From positions 620,001 through 684,000 of the forward strand of contig NZ_JBHSBH010000015.1 of NCBI RefSeq assembly GCF_042650565.1: a stretch of DNA of 64,000 nt, in the 5' to 3' direction. Of this stretch, positions 18,251-26,790 are shown one piece after another. The stretch's first letter is position 1; each line of letters starts with the position of its first letter. Source of the DNA: Nocardiopsis_B sediminis. GTDB taxonomy: Bacteria; Actinomycetota; Actinomycetes; Streptosporangiales; Streptosporangiaceae. A program made the position numbers and the translations under genes. The notes beneath the pieces were generated by a model. That model was not told the DNA's origin, did no database searches, and saw only the letters and a list, made by a program, of their open reading frames with translations.

Positions 18251-19270
18251 GTGGCCGACGATCTGGAACTGGGTCTCGCCGTGGGCTACTGGGGGGCCGC
18301 AGCCGACGACGCGACGGAGACCGTCCGGGCGGCCGAAGCACTCGGCTACACGTCGGTGTGGACCGCCGAAGCCTACGGATCCGACGCCTTCACCCCCCTG
18401 GCGTGGTACGGCGCCCGGACCCGCGACATCGGGCTCGGCACCGCGATCGCCCAGATGTCGGCGCGCACCCCGGTGGCCACCGCCATGCACGCCCTCACCC
18501 TGGACCACCTCTCCGGCGGCCGGCTGCGGCTGGGCATCGGGGTGTCGGGGCCCCAAGTGGTGGAGGGCTGGTACGGCCGCCCCTTCCCCCGCCCGTTGCA
18601 ACGGACCCGCGAGTACATCGACATCATGCGGCAGGTCTGGCGGCGCGAGGCGCCCGTGACCGGCGACGGCCCGCACCACCCGCTGCCCTACCCCGGCGGC
18701 GCCGGCCTGGGCAAGCCGCTCAAGTCGATCACCCACCCGCTGCGCCCGCGCATCCCGGTGTACCTGGGCGCCGAGGGCCCCAAGAACGTGGCCCTGGCGG
18801 CGGAGATCGCCGACGGCTGGGTCCCGATGTTCTACCACCCGCGGCTCAGCCCCCCGCTGTACGCCGACGCGCTCGCCGCCGCCCCCGCCGGCTTCGACAT
18901 CGCCTGCACGGTCACGGTGGTCGAGCACGCCGACACCAGCGAGGCGCTGCGGCTGGCGAAGGCGCCCTACGCCTTCTACATCGGGGGCATGGGCGCCCGC
19001 GAACGCAACTTCCACCTCGACCTGTTCGTCCGGCTCGGCTTCGCCGAGGAGGCGCACAAGGTGCAGGACCTGTTCCTGGCGGGGCGCCGGGCCGAGGCCG
19101 TCGACGCCGTGCCCGACGAGCTCGCCGACGGCCTGGCCCTGGTGGGGCCGCTGCCGCGGATCGCCGAACGCCTCCAGGCCTGGCGCGAGAGCCCGGTGAC
19201 GACCCTGCTGCTCGCGGGGGTGCGCGACGAGCCGCGGCTGCGGGCGCTGCGCGATCTCGTGAAGGGCTGA
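18251..19270 (+). CDS. LLM-class F420-dependent oxidoreductase
   Basis: 339-residue TIM-barrel oxidoreductase of the luciferase-like monooxygenase family, probably using coenzyme F420. Typical segments are LGYTSVWTAEAYGSDAFTP, IGLGTAIAQMSARTPVATA, LSGGRLRLGIGVSGPQVVEGW and the C-terminal PVTTLLLAG. GTG 18251 with GAGGGAG upstream is preferred; the longer ATG 18212 frame adds 13 unlikely residues. It is monocistronic and followed by an IS200/IS605 element. The KstR-like palindrome before it suggests lipid or steroid CoA metabolism. Substrate unknown. Confidence 0.85.
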   Translation: MADDLELGLAVGYWGAAADDATETVRAAEALGYTSVWTAEAYGSDAFTPLAWYGARTRDIGLGTAIAQMSARTPVATAMHALTLDHLSGGRLRLGIGVSGPQVVEGWYGRPFPRPLQRTREYIDIMRQVWRREAPVTGDGPHHPLPYPGGAGLGKPLKSITHPLRPRIPVYLGAEGPKNVALAAEIADGWVPMFYHPRLSPPLYADALAAAPAGFDIACTVTVVEHADTSEALRLAKAPYAFYIGGMGARERNFHLDLFVRLGFAEEAHKVQDLFLAGRRAEAVDAVPDELADGLALVGPLPRIAERLQAWRESPVTTLLLAGVRDEPRLRALRDLVKG

Positions 19271-19295
19271 CGCAGGGGCCGGTCTGCGGGGATGC

Positions 19296-19480
19296 TGTCA
19301 GCTTCTCGGGGCTGGAGCCCTGAGCTTGCAGGTAGGGCCTCACTGGCTGTGGGGTTGCCTCCCGCGTCTTGGCCATCAGACCTGTGGTCCGGTGACCGGG
19401 GCGCGTGACTCACGCCCCGCTTTCCACACGGTCTCGCCGCGGGCGGCGATGTTGCGGGAAGCGTTCCGGTCCGCATGCGC
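19296..19480 (-). ncRNA. Putative omega RNA (right-end guide RNA of TnpB)
   Basis: In IS605 elements the TnpB guide RNA covers the 3' end of tnpB and the right end and stops at the element border, with the guide taken from flanking DNA. Here that region holds the tnpB tail and the terminal hairpin 19305-19324. If the border is near 19290-19296, the guide would come from the DNA between there and the LLM stop. Predicted by analogy only. Confidence 0.3.
19305..19324. repeat. IS605 right-end hairpin
   Basis: CTCGGGGCT-GG-AGCCCTGAG: nine pairs, one of them G-T, with CTTGCAGG following on the plus strand. It matches the left-end hairpin at 20845-20868. Confidence 0.65.
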
Positions 19481-20581
19481 AACGACGCCGCAGCCCCGGC
19501 AGATGAAAAGACCCCGGTCCACACGGTTCCTCCTGTCCGTGTGGCCGCACTCGCAGCAAATCTGCGACGTGTACCGGGGGTCGACGTGGACGAGGGGCAC
19601 GCCAGCGCGGCGTGCCTTGTAGACGATGAAGCCTCCGAGCTGGGCGAAGGCCCAGGAATGGAGGGTGACCCGTTGGGGCTTGCGGAGCCGTACCCTCTGC
19701 AGGATTCCCTTGAGGTCTTCCAGGGAGATCCCGGCCGAGGTGCGTTCAGCCTCGGTCACGATCGTCTTTGCGATGACGTGATTGGTGTTCTTGACGTGGC
19801 GCGCTTCCTTACGGCGACGCGCCTTGAGCCGCCGCCTGGCAGACTGGGTGCCCTTCTTCTGAAGCTTCCGACGCAGGTTGAGCTGCCGCCTGCGGTACCG
19901 GGTGAGGCCGCGCCCGGCCGCCTGGTAGCCAGTAGAGGTGGTGGCGATATTGGCGATGCCGAGGTCGACGCCGACAAACCCCTCCGGCTCGTACACCTCG
20001 GGCTCGGGAACATCGCAGATGGCGATGAGGTACCACGCGCCGTCACGGCAGATCAGGTCTGCTTCGCCTTTTCGGTACTGGGCAAGCGTCTTCAGCGCTC
20101 CGGGGGAGCAGACGAACCCGATGTCCTTCAACCGGCCCATGCGGGTGGTGATGGCAACCGCCTGGGCATCGATGTCCCAGCCCATATTGCGGTGGTCGTA
20201 CGCCTGAGCCGCATCCGTGCGGAAGACGATCGGCTTGGACTCGGCCTTCTTGCGTCGCTTGGATCCCTCCTTGCCGAAATTCCCGGCCCTGATGTTCGCC
20301 CGCAGCGTTGTATAGGCATGGGTGACCTTCTTGATGAGCTGCTGCGCGGCGGCGGACTTGATGCCTCGCTCGCGCAAGCCCGCATAGACGAGCTTGCGCA
20401 GAGCGTACTCACGGACCTTGAGCCCGAAGTGCTCGAACGCGACCCAGGACACCCAGTTGGCGCCCTCATTGCAGCCGTGCAGCTCGTCACGCAGAGCCGA
20501 CGCCGCCTCGGGCATCGGCCGGAGCTTCACGGATACAACTATCTTCACGAATTGAGACCATAGCATTACTACATGCAACAT
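19376..20581 (-). CDS. tnpB: RNA-guided endonuclease TnpB (IS200/IS605 OrfB)
   Basis: Up to 401 residues; TnpB is an omega-RNA-guided DNA nuclease and ancestor of Cas12. The RuvC-like triad is intact: Asp in GFVGVDLGIANIA, Glu in AGISLEDLKGI and Asp in VAHADRNASRNIA. The zinc finger has two CxxC pairs (ICCECGH and ICRGCG). The basic linker RRRQLNLRRKLQKKGTQSA is typical. The start is uncertain: ATG 20581, ATG 20566 and GTG 20548 are in frame, and family alignments favour starting near VKIVVSVKLRP (20548). The partner transposase tnpA is dead, so this TnpB can no longer be moved by its own element, yet it shows no damage. Confidence 0.92.
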   Translation of the reverse strand: MLHVVMLWSQFVKIVVSVKLRPMPEAASALRDELHGCNEGANWVSWVAFEHFGLKVREYALRKLVYAGLRERGIKSAAAQQLIKKVTHAYTTLRANIRAGNFGKEGSKRRKKAESKPIVFRTDAAQAYDHRNMGWDIDAQAVAITTRMGRLKDIGFVCSPGALKTLAQYRKGEADLICRDGAWYLIAICDVPEPEVYEPEGFVGVDLGIANIATTSTGYQAAGRGLTRYRRRQLNLRRKLQKKGTQSARRRLKARRRKEARHVKNTNHVIAKTIVTEAERTSAGISLEDLKGILQRVRLRKPQRVTLHSWAFAQLGGFIVYKARRAGVPLVHVDPRYTSQICCECGHTDRRNRVDRGLFICRGCGVVAHADRNASRNIAARGETVWKAGRESRAPVTGPQV

Positions 20582-20790
20582 CGACGGGAATCGAACCCGA
20601 CGTGCGCATGGGGGAACCGCTCGCTACGCCCACTCTCCACGCTCACTCCGTCTTCCCGCAGCGCCTTCCCGCCGTGCTCAGCCGCTGCGAGGAGATCCTT
20701 CGGAAGGCCATCGAGGAGTTCGGCGCGAAATCGCGGAGTTCAACGGCGGAGGCTGGTCACGTACACCTGGTGAGGCACTGTCGCCGGACC
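20573..20790 (+). pseudogene. tnpA: Decayed Y1 transposase TnpA (IS200 type)
   Basis: Frameshifted, truncated remains of an IS200/IS605 TnpA, seen by eye across frames: an RESNPT..RMG start like the usual EPNPDVRxG, then LHAHSVF, then SRCEEILRKAIEEFGA, then GHVHLV, the HUH histidine motif. At least two frameshifts are needed (near 20615 and 20730), and the C-terminal half with the catalytic Tyr is missing. It is divergent from tnpB. Confidence 0.6.
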
Positions 20791-20844
20791 CGTGAGACGC
20801 AGCGATACGGTGGCGCCCCGAGCCACCCCGTTAGGATGCAATTG

Positions 20845-20868
20845 ATCCCGGGGCTGAAGCCCTGGGAT
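20845..20868. repeat. IS605 left-end hairpin
   Basis: ATCCCGGGGCT-GA-AGCCCTGGGAT: eleven pairs with one G-T, followed on the plus strand by TTCTTGCAAGG. It is the longer copy of the hairpin at 19305-19324. Confidence 0.65.
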
Positions 20869-20926
20869 TTCTTGCAAGGTCCGCTAATTGGACGACGTTG
20901 CCCCCGGTCCGGATTGTGAGACCCCC

Positions 20927-22339
20927 ATGCACGAGGACATCGCCTACAGTCCCGCACGGGAGCTGGCTCGGCTGCTGCGCGCACGCGAGATCTCGGCGCG
21001 CGAGGTGGTGGAGGCCCACTTGGAGCGCATCGAGGACACCGACCCCGCGATCAACGCGGTCGTGACCCTCTGCGCCGAGCGGGCCATGGACGAGGCCCGC
21101 GCGGCCGACGAGCGGCTGGCCTACGGCGCCGATGTCGGCCCCCTGCACGGCCTGCCCGTCGCCCACAAGGACACCCACGAGACCGCCGGCGTGCGCACCA
21201 CGTTCGGGTCCCCCATCTACGCCGACCACGTCCCCCAGCACGACACGCTGGTCGTCGAGCGGATGCGCGCCGCGGGCGCGATCACGATCGGCAAGACCAA
21301 CACCCCCGAGTTCGCCGCCGGATCGCACACCTTCAACACGGTGTTCGGCACCACCCGCAACCCCTACGACACGTCGCGCTCGGCCGGGGGCAGCAGCGGG
21401 GGCGCCGCGGCCGCCCTGGCCGCCGGGCTGCACCCGCTCGCCGACGGCTCGGACATGGGCGGGTCACTGCGCAACCCCGCGTCGTTCAACAACGTCGTCG
21501 GGCTGCGCCCCTCGCCGGGCCGGGTGCCGCGGTTCCCCGAGGAGATGGGCTGGTCGACGCTTTCGGTCCAGGGCCCGATGGCGCGCAATGTCGCCGACGC
21601 CGCGCTGCTGCTGTCGGTGCAGGCGGGGCCCGACCCCCGCTGCCCGATCTCCGTGCGCGAGCCCGGGTCGGTGTTCGCCGGACCGCTCGACCGCGATCTG
21701 CGCGGCCTGCGGGTGGCCTGGACCCCCGACCTCGGCGGCGCGTTCACCTCGGAACGGGCGGTGCTCGACACCCTGGAGCCGCAGCTGTCGGTGTTCACCG
21801 GCCTGGGCTGTGAGGTCACCGAGGACGCCCCCGACCTCAGCGGCGCCGAGGAGGTGTTCCGCACGCTGCGCGCCTGGCAGTTCGCGAGCAAGTTCGGGCC
21901 GCTCCTGGAGACCGACCGCGACCGCCTCAAGCCCAGCATCGTGTGGAACACCGAGGCCGGGCTCGCCCTCACGGGCGACGACCTCTCCCGCGCCGAGCGG
22001 CTGCACACCGCGATCTTCCACCGGACGCGCGCGTTCTTCGAGCGCTACGACGTCCTGCTGCTGCCGGTCAGCCAGGTGGTCCCCTTCGACGCCGACCTGG
22101 AGTACCCCGCCGACATCGACGGGGTCGCCCAGGAGACCTACCTGGACTGGATGCGCTCGTCCTACCTGATCACCGTCACCGGCAGCCCCGCGCTGTCGGT
22201 GCCCGCGGGGTTCACCCCCGGCGGGCTTCCCGTGGGCCTTCAGATCGTGGGCCCGCAGTTGGCCGAGCGGCGGGTGCTGGAGGTGGGCCACGCCTTCGAG
22301 CAGGCCACCGGCTTCGGCCTGCGGCGCCCCCCTCTGTAG
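20927..22339 (+). CDS. Amidase (amidase signature family)
   Basis: 470-residue amidase-signature hydrolase cleaving amide bonds, with a Ser-cisSer-Lys triad: Lys in LPVAHKDTHETAG, cis-Ser in AGGSSGGAAAALAAG and the nucleophile Ser in DGSDMGGSLRNPA. The C-terminal SSYLITVTGSPALSVPAG and GLPVGLQIVG are typical. ATG 20927 is chosen; the open frame extends upstream into the IS end. An APC permease follows on the same strand 160 bases later, suggesting uptake and hydrolysis of an amino-acid-like amide. The exact substrate cannot be told; the GatA role is unlikely without gatB/gatC nearby. Confidence 0.92.
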   Translation: MHEDIAYSPARELARLLRAREISAREVVEAHLERIEDTDPAINAVVTLCAERAMDEARAADERLAYGADVGPLHGLPVAHKDTHETAGVRTTFGSPIYADHVPQHDTLVVERMRAAGAITIGKTNTPEFAAGSHTFNTVFGTTRNPYDTSRSAGGSSGGAAAALAAGLHPLADGSDMGGSLRNPASFNNVVGLRPSPGRVPRFPEEMGWSTLSVQGPMARNVADAALLLSVQAGPDPRCPISVREPGSVFAGPLDRDLRGLRVAWTPDLGGAFTSERAVLDTLEPQLSVFTGLGCEVTEDAPDLSGAEEVFRTLRAWQFASKFGPLLETDRDRLKPSIVWNTEAGLALTGDDLSRAERLHTAIFHRTRAFFERYDVLLLPVSQVVPFDADLEYPADIDGVAQETYLDWMRSSYLITVTGSPALSVPAGFTPGGLPVGLQIVGPQLAERRVLEVGHAFEQATGFGLRRPPL

Positions 22340-22499
22340 GGGGCGGCGGCGCCGCGGTGATTCCGGGAGATCACCCCGCCGGGTCGGATCGGTGAATTTC
22401 CCGATCGTGCGCAATTCGGGATCAACAGGGGGATTCCCTTTTGATGATCTCCGGGGCACGCTGAACCCCTGCACGTCCGCACCCCCATGTGGAGGCCCC

Positions 22500-23930
22500 G
22501 TGAGTTCGAGCACGCAGGAACCACAGCAGGAACAGGGGTTCATGCGTGTCCTGGGCCGCTGGGACATCCTCGCCCTGGCGTTCGGCGCGATGATCGGCTT
22601 CGGCTGGGTCGTCCTCACCGGCGAGTTCATCAACGCCGCCGGCAGCCTCGGATCGGCCCTCGCCTTCGTGATCGGCGGCGTGATCATCGCCCTGGTCGGC
22701 CTCACCTACGCCGAGCTGGTCGCCGCCATGCCCCAGGCCGGCGGCGAGCACCACTACGCGCTGCGCGCGCTGGGGTCGCGCGGCGCGTTCGTCGCGTCCT
22801 GGGCGATGGTCCTCGGCTACGTCTCCGTGGTGGCCTTCGAGGCCGTGGCCCTGCCGCAGACCGTGCTCTACCTGGCACCCGACATGCAGGTCGGCTACCT
22901 ATGGACGGTGGCGGGCTATGAGGTCCACGCCAGCTGGGCCGCGGTCGGGATCGTCTCGGCGATCGCGATCACGGCGCTGAACTACATCGGGATCCGCCCG
23001 GCGAGCGTCTTCCAGACCGTCGCCGTGCTGTTCCTCCTGGCCGCCGGGGCCCTCCTGCTGGTGGGGTCGCTGACCGGCGGCTCCGCGACGGACATGCAGC
23101 CGCTGTTCACCGGCGGCGTCCCGGGGATCGTGACGGTCCTGGTCGCGGTGCCGTTCCTGTTCGTGGGCTTCGACGTGATCCCGCAGTCGGCGAGCGAGGT
23201 GAAGATCCCCTACCGGCAGGTGGGCCGGATCCTCGTGGTGTCGGTGGCCTGCGCCTCGGCCTGGTACATCCTGATCATGCTGACCGTGTCCTCGGGGCTG
23301 GCGCCCGAGGTGCTGGCGCAGTCCGAACTCGCCTCGGCCGACTCCATGACCGAGCTGTGGGGCAGCAGGGCCATGGGCCAGCTGCTCGTTCTCGGCGGCA
23401 TCGCGGGGATCGTGACCAGCTGGAACGCGTTCCTCATCGGCGCCAGCCGGCTGCTGTACGCCATGGCCGTGTCGCGGATGATCCCGGCCTGGTTCGGCCG
23501 CCTGCACCCCCGGTTCCGCACGCCGGGCAACGCGGTGCTGTTCATCGGGGCGCTGTCGGTCATCGCCCCGCTCTTCGGCCAGCCCATGCTCGTCTGGCTG
23601 GTCAACGCCGGGGGCATCAACATCGTGGTCGCCTACCTGATGGTCGCCCTGTCGTTCCTGGTGCTGCGCCGCCGCGAACCCGGCATGGCACGCCCGTTCC
23701 GCACCCCGGCGGGCACCGTGGTCGGGGCGCTCGCGGTCGCGGCCAGTATCGGCCTGGGCGTGCTGTACCTGCCCGGCATGCCGGCGGCGCTGACGTGGCC
23801 CTACGAGTGGGGGATCATCGGGCTGTGGTGGGTGCTGGGCGCCGCCTACCTGCTGCGCATGCCCGGTGTGGGCCCCGGCGCCGACGCCGAGGCGCGGCTG
23901 ATCGGCGCGGTCGAACAGCGCCGGTCCTGA
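22500..23930 (+). CDS. APC-family amino acid/amine permease
   Basis: 476-residue secondary transporter with about 12 hydrophobic segments. TM1 LALAFGAMIGFGWVV holds the broken-helix substrate motif, followed by YAELVAAMPQAGGEHHYALRAL, the amino acid-polyamine-organocation signature. SASEVKIPYRQVGR and the C-terminal TWPYEWGIIGLWWVLGAAYLL are also typical. GTG 22500 with GGAGG five bases upstream is preferred; the longer frame from 22392 is not membrane-like. Together with the amidase it probably forms an import-and-deamidate unit. Substrate unknown. Confidence 0.9.
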   Translation: MSSSTQEPQQEQGFMRVLGRWDILALAFGAMIGFGWVVLTGEFINAAGSLGSALAFVIGGVIIALVGLTYAELVAAMPQAGGEHHYALRALGSRGAFVASWAMVLGYVSVVAFEAVALPQTVLYLAPDMQVGYLWTVAGYEVHASWAAVGIVSAIAITALNYIGIRPASVFQTVAVLFLLAAGALLLVGSLTGGSATDMQPLFTGGVPGIVTVLVAVPFLFVGFDVIPQSASEVKIPYRQVGRILVVSVACASAWYILIMLTVSSGLAPEVLAQSELASADSMTELWGSRAMGQLLVLGGIAGIVTSWNAFLIGASRLLYAMAVSRMIPAWFGRLHPRFRTPGNAVLFIGALSVIAPLFGQPMLVWLVNAGGINIVVAYLMVALSFLVLRRREPGMARPFRTPAGTVVGALAVAASIGLGVLYLPGMPAALTWPYEWGIIGLWWVLGAAYLLRMPGVGPGADAEARLIGAVEQRRS

Positions 23931-23942
23931 GGGCCCCGAGGG

Positions 23943-24215
23943 TCAGTCCCAGACCCGTGCCAGGGTCCAGGAGCCGGTGAGCGAATCGTGCCGGAGCTCG
24001 TAGACCCCGCGTGAGACGTCCTGGGAGCCCGCCTCGACCCGCCAGTAGGTGCGCTGGGGCAGGCGGTCCTCGGCGTGGGGCGCCCAGTCGGCGCGCAGGG
24101 TGACCCAGTGGTCGATGATCCGGCGGACCACATAGATGCGCCCCTCCCAGGTGAAGCGCACGGGCCGGCCGTCCTGCTCGGCCACCGTGATCTGCACGCC
24201 GAAGATGCGCCCCAC
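23943..24215 (-). CDS. DUF6504-family protein
   Basis: About 90 residues resembling actinobacterial DUF6504 proteins: GRPVRFTWEGRIYVVRRIIDHWV, then a Trp-rich RTYWRVEAGS and GVYELRHDSLTGSWTLARVWD at the C-terminus. GTG 24215 has GGGAGG seven bases upstream; an in-frame start at 24296 would add 27 non-conserved residues. In other actinomycetes such genes often lie by DNA-polymerase or mutasome genes; here no such neighbour is seen. Function unknown. Confidence 0.7.
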   Translation of the reverse strand: MGRIFGVQITVAEQDGRPVRFTWEGRIYVVRRIIDHWVTLRADWAPHAEDRLPQRTYWRVEAGSQDVSRGVYELRHDSLTGSWTLARVWD

Positions 24216-24477
24216 CCGCGGGCCTCCCTCACCATCGCCGGTCGGCGCGCACGCCGAGCGGGACCCGCGGGGAAGGGCAGGCCGAAATTCGAACACGTGT
24301 TCCCATTCTATCCCAGGCGGGCAACCCGCTGGAAGCGCGGCATCAGCGCACGTGTCTAGAATCGTGGCGACCCTCCCTTACATGGCGTACCTCCGGCGGC
24401 GTCCGCACCCTCCGCGCCTCGGCCCCCGATACGCCATGAGGCGCGAATGACGCGACCCCGCAAAGGAACCCAGCACT

Positions 24478-26727
24478 GTGACGCCAAACGGGCACGAGAG
24501 CGCCAAGCCCCTCCGGACCGGCGACCCCCGCGAACTCGGCAACTACCGGATCGAGGGGCGCCTGGGCCGCGGCGGCATGGGCACCGTGTACCTGGCCCGC
24601 GACGCATCGGACCGCCTCGTCGCGGTCAAGCTGATCCACCCCGATCTGAGCGACGACGAGGACTTCCGCCGCCGGTTCGCGCGCGAGGTCGCCTCCGCCC
24701 GCAAGGTCGCGCGGTTCTCCACGGCGGGGGTCCTGGACGCGCGCCTCGACGGCGATCCGCTGTTCATCGTGTCGGAGTACGTGCCGGGCCCCAACCTCTC
24801 CCAGGCCATCACCACCGACGGCCCGATGCTCGGCGGCACGCTCGACAGCCTCGCCATGGGCGTGGCCGCCGCCCTGGTCGCCATCCACCGGGCGGGCGTC
24901 GTCCACCGCGACCTCAAGCCCGCGAACGTCCTGCTGTCGGCGGTGGGCCCCAAGGTGATCGACTTCGGGATCGCCCGCGCCCTGGACGACGACAGCGCCG
25001 TCACCCGCTCCAGCCAGCTCATGGGGACCCCCGCCTACCTCGCCCCCGAACTCGTCCTCGGCAACGACGTCACGCCGGCCTCCGACATCTTCTCCTGGGG
25101 CTGCCTGGTCGCCTACGCCGGCATCGGCAAGGCCCCCTTCGACGCCCCGTCGGTGCCCGCCGTCCTGCACCGCATCAGCTCGATGCAGCCCGGCCTCGAG
25201 GGCCTCGACCCCGGCCTGGAGCCGCTGGTGCGGCAGGCGCTGGCGAAGGACCCCGCCGACCGCCCCACCGCCCAGCAGCTGCTGAACCGGCTCGTCGGCC
25301 AGGACGACCCCGCTGATTCGACCGTCGACCGGTCCGTCGTGCGGTCGTGGACCCCGCCGTCCACCGCCCGGCCCACCGGGCTCTCGGGGGCCGCCGCCGG
25401 TGCCGCTGCCGCGGGAGCCGGCGCGGCAGCGGGCGCCCTGGCGGGGGCCGAAGCCGCTCCGGACCCCGGCGCCACCCCCGTGACCGGCCCCCCGGCCGGT
25501 CCCGGTGCGGCGCCCACCGGCCCTCCCCCGCCGCCGACCGGCGGGCAGGTTCCGCCCACCCGCCCCATGGAGGGGCAGGCGCCGATGCCGCCCTCGGGCG
25601 GCTATCCCTCGGCGGCGGGCCAGACCCCATCGGGGCCGCAGCCGGCCTACGGCCCGCCACAGCCCGGCCCCGGCGTCGTCTCCGGGAACGGGCCCTACGG
25701 CTCTGCGCCGGGGGCGCAGCCCGCGTATCCGCCCACGGGAGGACAGGCCCCGTACCCGCCCACCGGAGGGCAGGTCCCCTACGCGCCGACCGCAGCGCAG
25801 GTCCCCCTCCACGGCGGACCGCCCCACGGCCTCGGGCACATGGGCCCGGGCGGCCCGTTCGGCCACGGCCCCGCCGGCCCCAACGGTCCGGGCACTCCCG
25901 GGGACGGGTCACCGTCGTCCCCGCGGCGCCGCACCACCGCCATGGGCATCGGCGCGGGCGCGGTCGTCCTGGCGGTCGTCGCCGCGATCGGCGCGGTCCG
26001 GCTCTTCGGCGACGGGCCGCCCGAGGGCACCAGCATCTTCCAGGACGACTTCGCCGTGGTCGGGGAGTGGGAAGGACTGGACGAGTACGACCCCAGCGAC
26101 ACCACCTCGGGCGGCGGCTATGACGACGAACAGCTCCTCCTCATCGTGCAGAGCGACTCCGATCAGCCCAGCCGCGGCGAGTGGGCCCCGTTCGAGGCCG
26201 AGATCCCCGAGAACGTCTCGGTGAGCGCCGACGTCCAGGTGCGCTCCGGACAGCCCTATGGGCAGTTCGGTGTCCGCTGCTTCCGGCAGGAGGACGACGA
26301 CACGGACGTGGTGACCATGTACGAAGGGCTCGTCCGGATCGACGGCGAGGGTGCCGAGCTCAGGCGGATGGGGGGTCAGGAGAACGGGTCGGTGATGGCC
26401 AGTGCCGACTCCGTCCCCGGATTCGCCGCGACCGGCGACCGCGACGAGGAACCCGCGGTCAACACCGTCACCATGACCTGCGAGGCCGACCGCAGGGCCG
26501 ACACCATGACCCTCAACCTCTACGTCAACGGCCGTCACGTCCTGGAGGCCGTCGACGACCGGCTGCTGCCCGACGACGCCGAGGAGCCGCGCATGGTCGG
26601 CGTCGTGGCCAAGCGCGGCGCGGGCGGCGGCGACAACACCGCGATCGCCTTCGACGACTTCCGCCTCGACGAGCTCCCCGCCGCCGACGGCGAGCCCCCC
26701 GCCTCCGGGCGATCGGACGACTCCTAG
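24478..26727 (+). CDS. Transmembrane Ser/Thr protein kinase with lectin-like ectodomain
   Basis: 749 residues. About 20-280 is a PknB-type kinase: Gly loop GRLGRGGMGTVYLA, Lys in LVAVKLIHP, HRDLKPANVLL, DFGIARAL and APELVLG. About 290-480 is a Pro/Gly-rich linker with repeated PPTGGQxPY units. About 485-507 is a single transmembrane helix (GAGAVVLAVVAAIGAVRLF). About 515-735 is an extracellular beta-sandwich of the LamG/3-keto-disaccharide-hydrolase type (FQDDFAVVGEWEG at the start, AFDDFRLDEL at the end), likely to bind a sugar or peptidoglycan fragment. GTG 24478 start. No PASTA repeats, so the sensed ligand differs from classic PknB. Confidence 0.93.
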   Translation: MTPNGHESAKPLRTGDPRELGNYRIEGRLGRGGMGTVYLARDASDRLVAVKLIHPDLSDDEDFRRRFAREVASARKVARFSTAGVLDARLDGDPLFIVSEYVPGPNLSQAITTDGPMLGGTLDSLAMGVAAALVAIHRAGVVHRDLKPANVLLSAVGPKVIDFGIARALDDDSAVTRSSQLMGTPAYLAPELVLGNDVTPASDIFSWGCLVAYAGIGKAPFDAPSVPAVLHRISSMQPGLEGLDPGLEPLVRQALAKDPADRPTAQQLLNRLVGQDDPADSTVDRSVVRSWTPPSTARPTGLSGAAAGAAAAGAGAAAGALAGAEAAPDPGATPVTGPPAGPGAAPTGPPPPPTGGQVPPTRPMEGQAPMPPSGGYPSAAGQTPSGPQPAYGPPQPGPGVVSGNGPYGSAPGAQPAYPPTGGQAPYPPTGGQVPYAPTAAQVPLHGGPPHGLGHMGPGGPFGHGPAGPNGPGTPGDGSPSSPRRRTTAMGIGAGAVVLAVVAAIGAVRLFGDGPPEGTSIFQDDFAVVGEWEGLDEYDPSDTTSGGGYDDEQLLLIVQSDSDQPSRGEWAPFEAEIPENVSVSADVQVRSGQPYGQFGVRCFRQEDDDTDVVTMYEGLVRIDGEGAELRRMGGQENGSVMASADSVPGFAATGDRDEEPAVNTVTMTCEADRRADTMTLNLYVNGRHVLEAVDDRLLPDDAEEPRMVGVVAKRGAGGGDNTAIAFDDFRLDELPAADGEPPASGRSDDS

Positions 26728-26790
26728 GCTGGTCGGCGGCGGGCCCGGCGGCCCGCCGCCGAGCACCGATCGCCGACGGAGAGGTTCCAC

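Larger units (their letters stand above)
19290..20885 (-). mobile_element. IS200/IS605-family element, tnpB intact, tnpA ruined
   Basis: The element lies between the LLM gene and the amidase. It has an intact tnpB on the minus strand and a divergent, decayed Y1 tnpA on the plus strand, the IS605/IS608 arrangement. Subterminal hairpins at both ends (19305-19324 and 20845-20868) share the GGGCT/AGCCC stem and a G-T pair at the same place. Read in the tnpB direction, each is preceded by TGCAAG, a candidate guide sequence for TnpA cleavage. The exact borders are estimates. Confidence 0.75.

Noticed and set aside
20575..20610. A tRNA T-arm-like CGGG-TTCGATT-CCCG on the minus strand, suggesting a tRNA remnant
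   Set aside because: No acceptor, D or anticodon arm can be built, and the same bases encode the RESNP start of the decayed tnpA.
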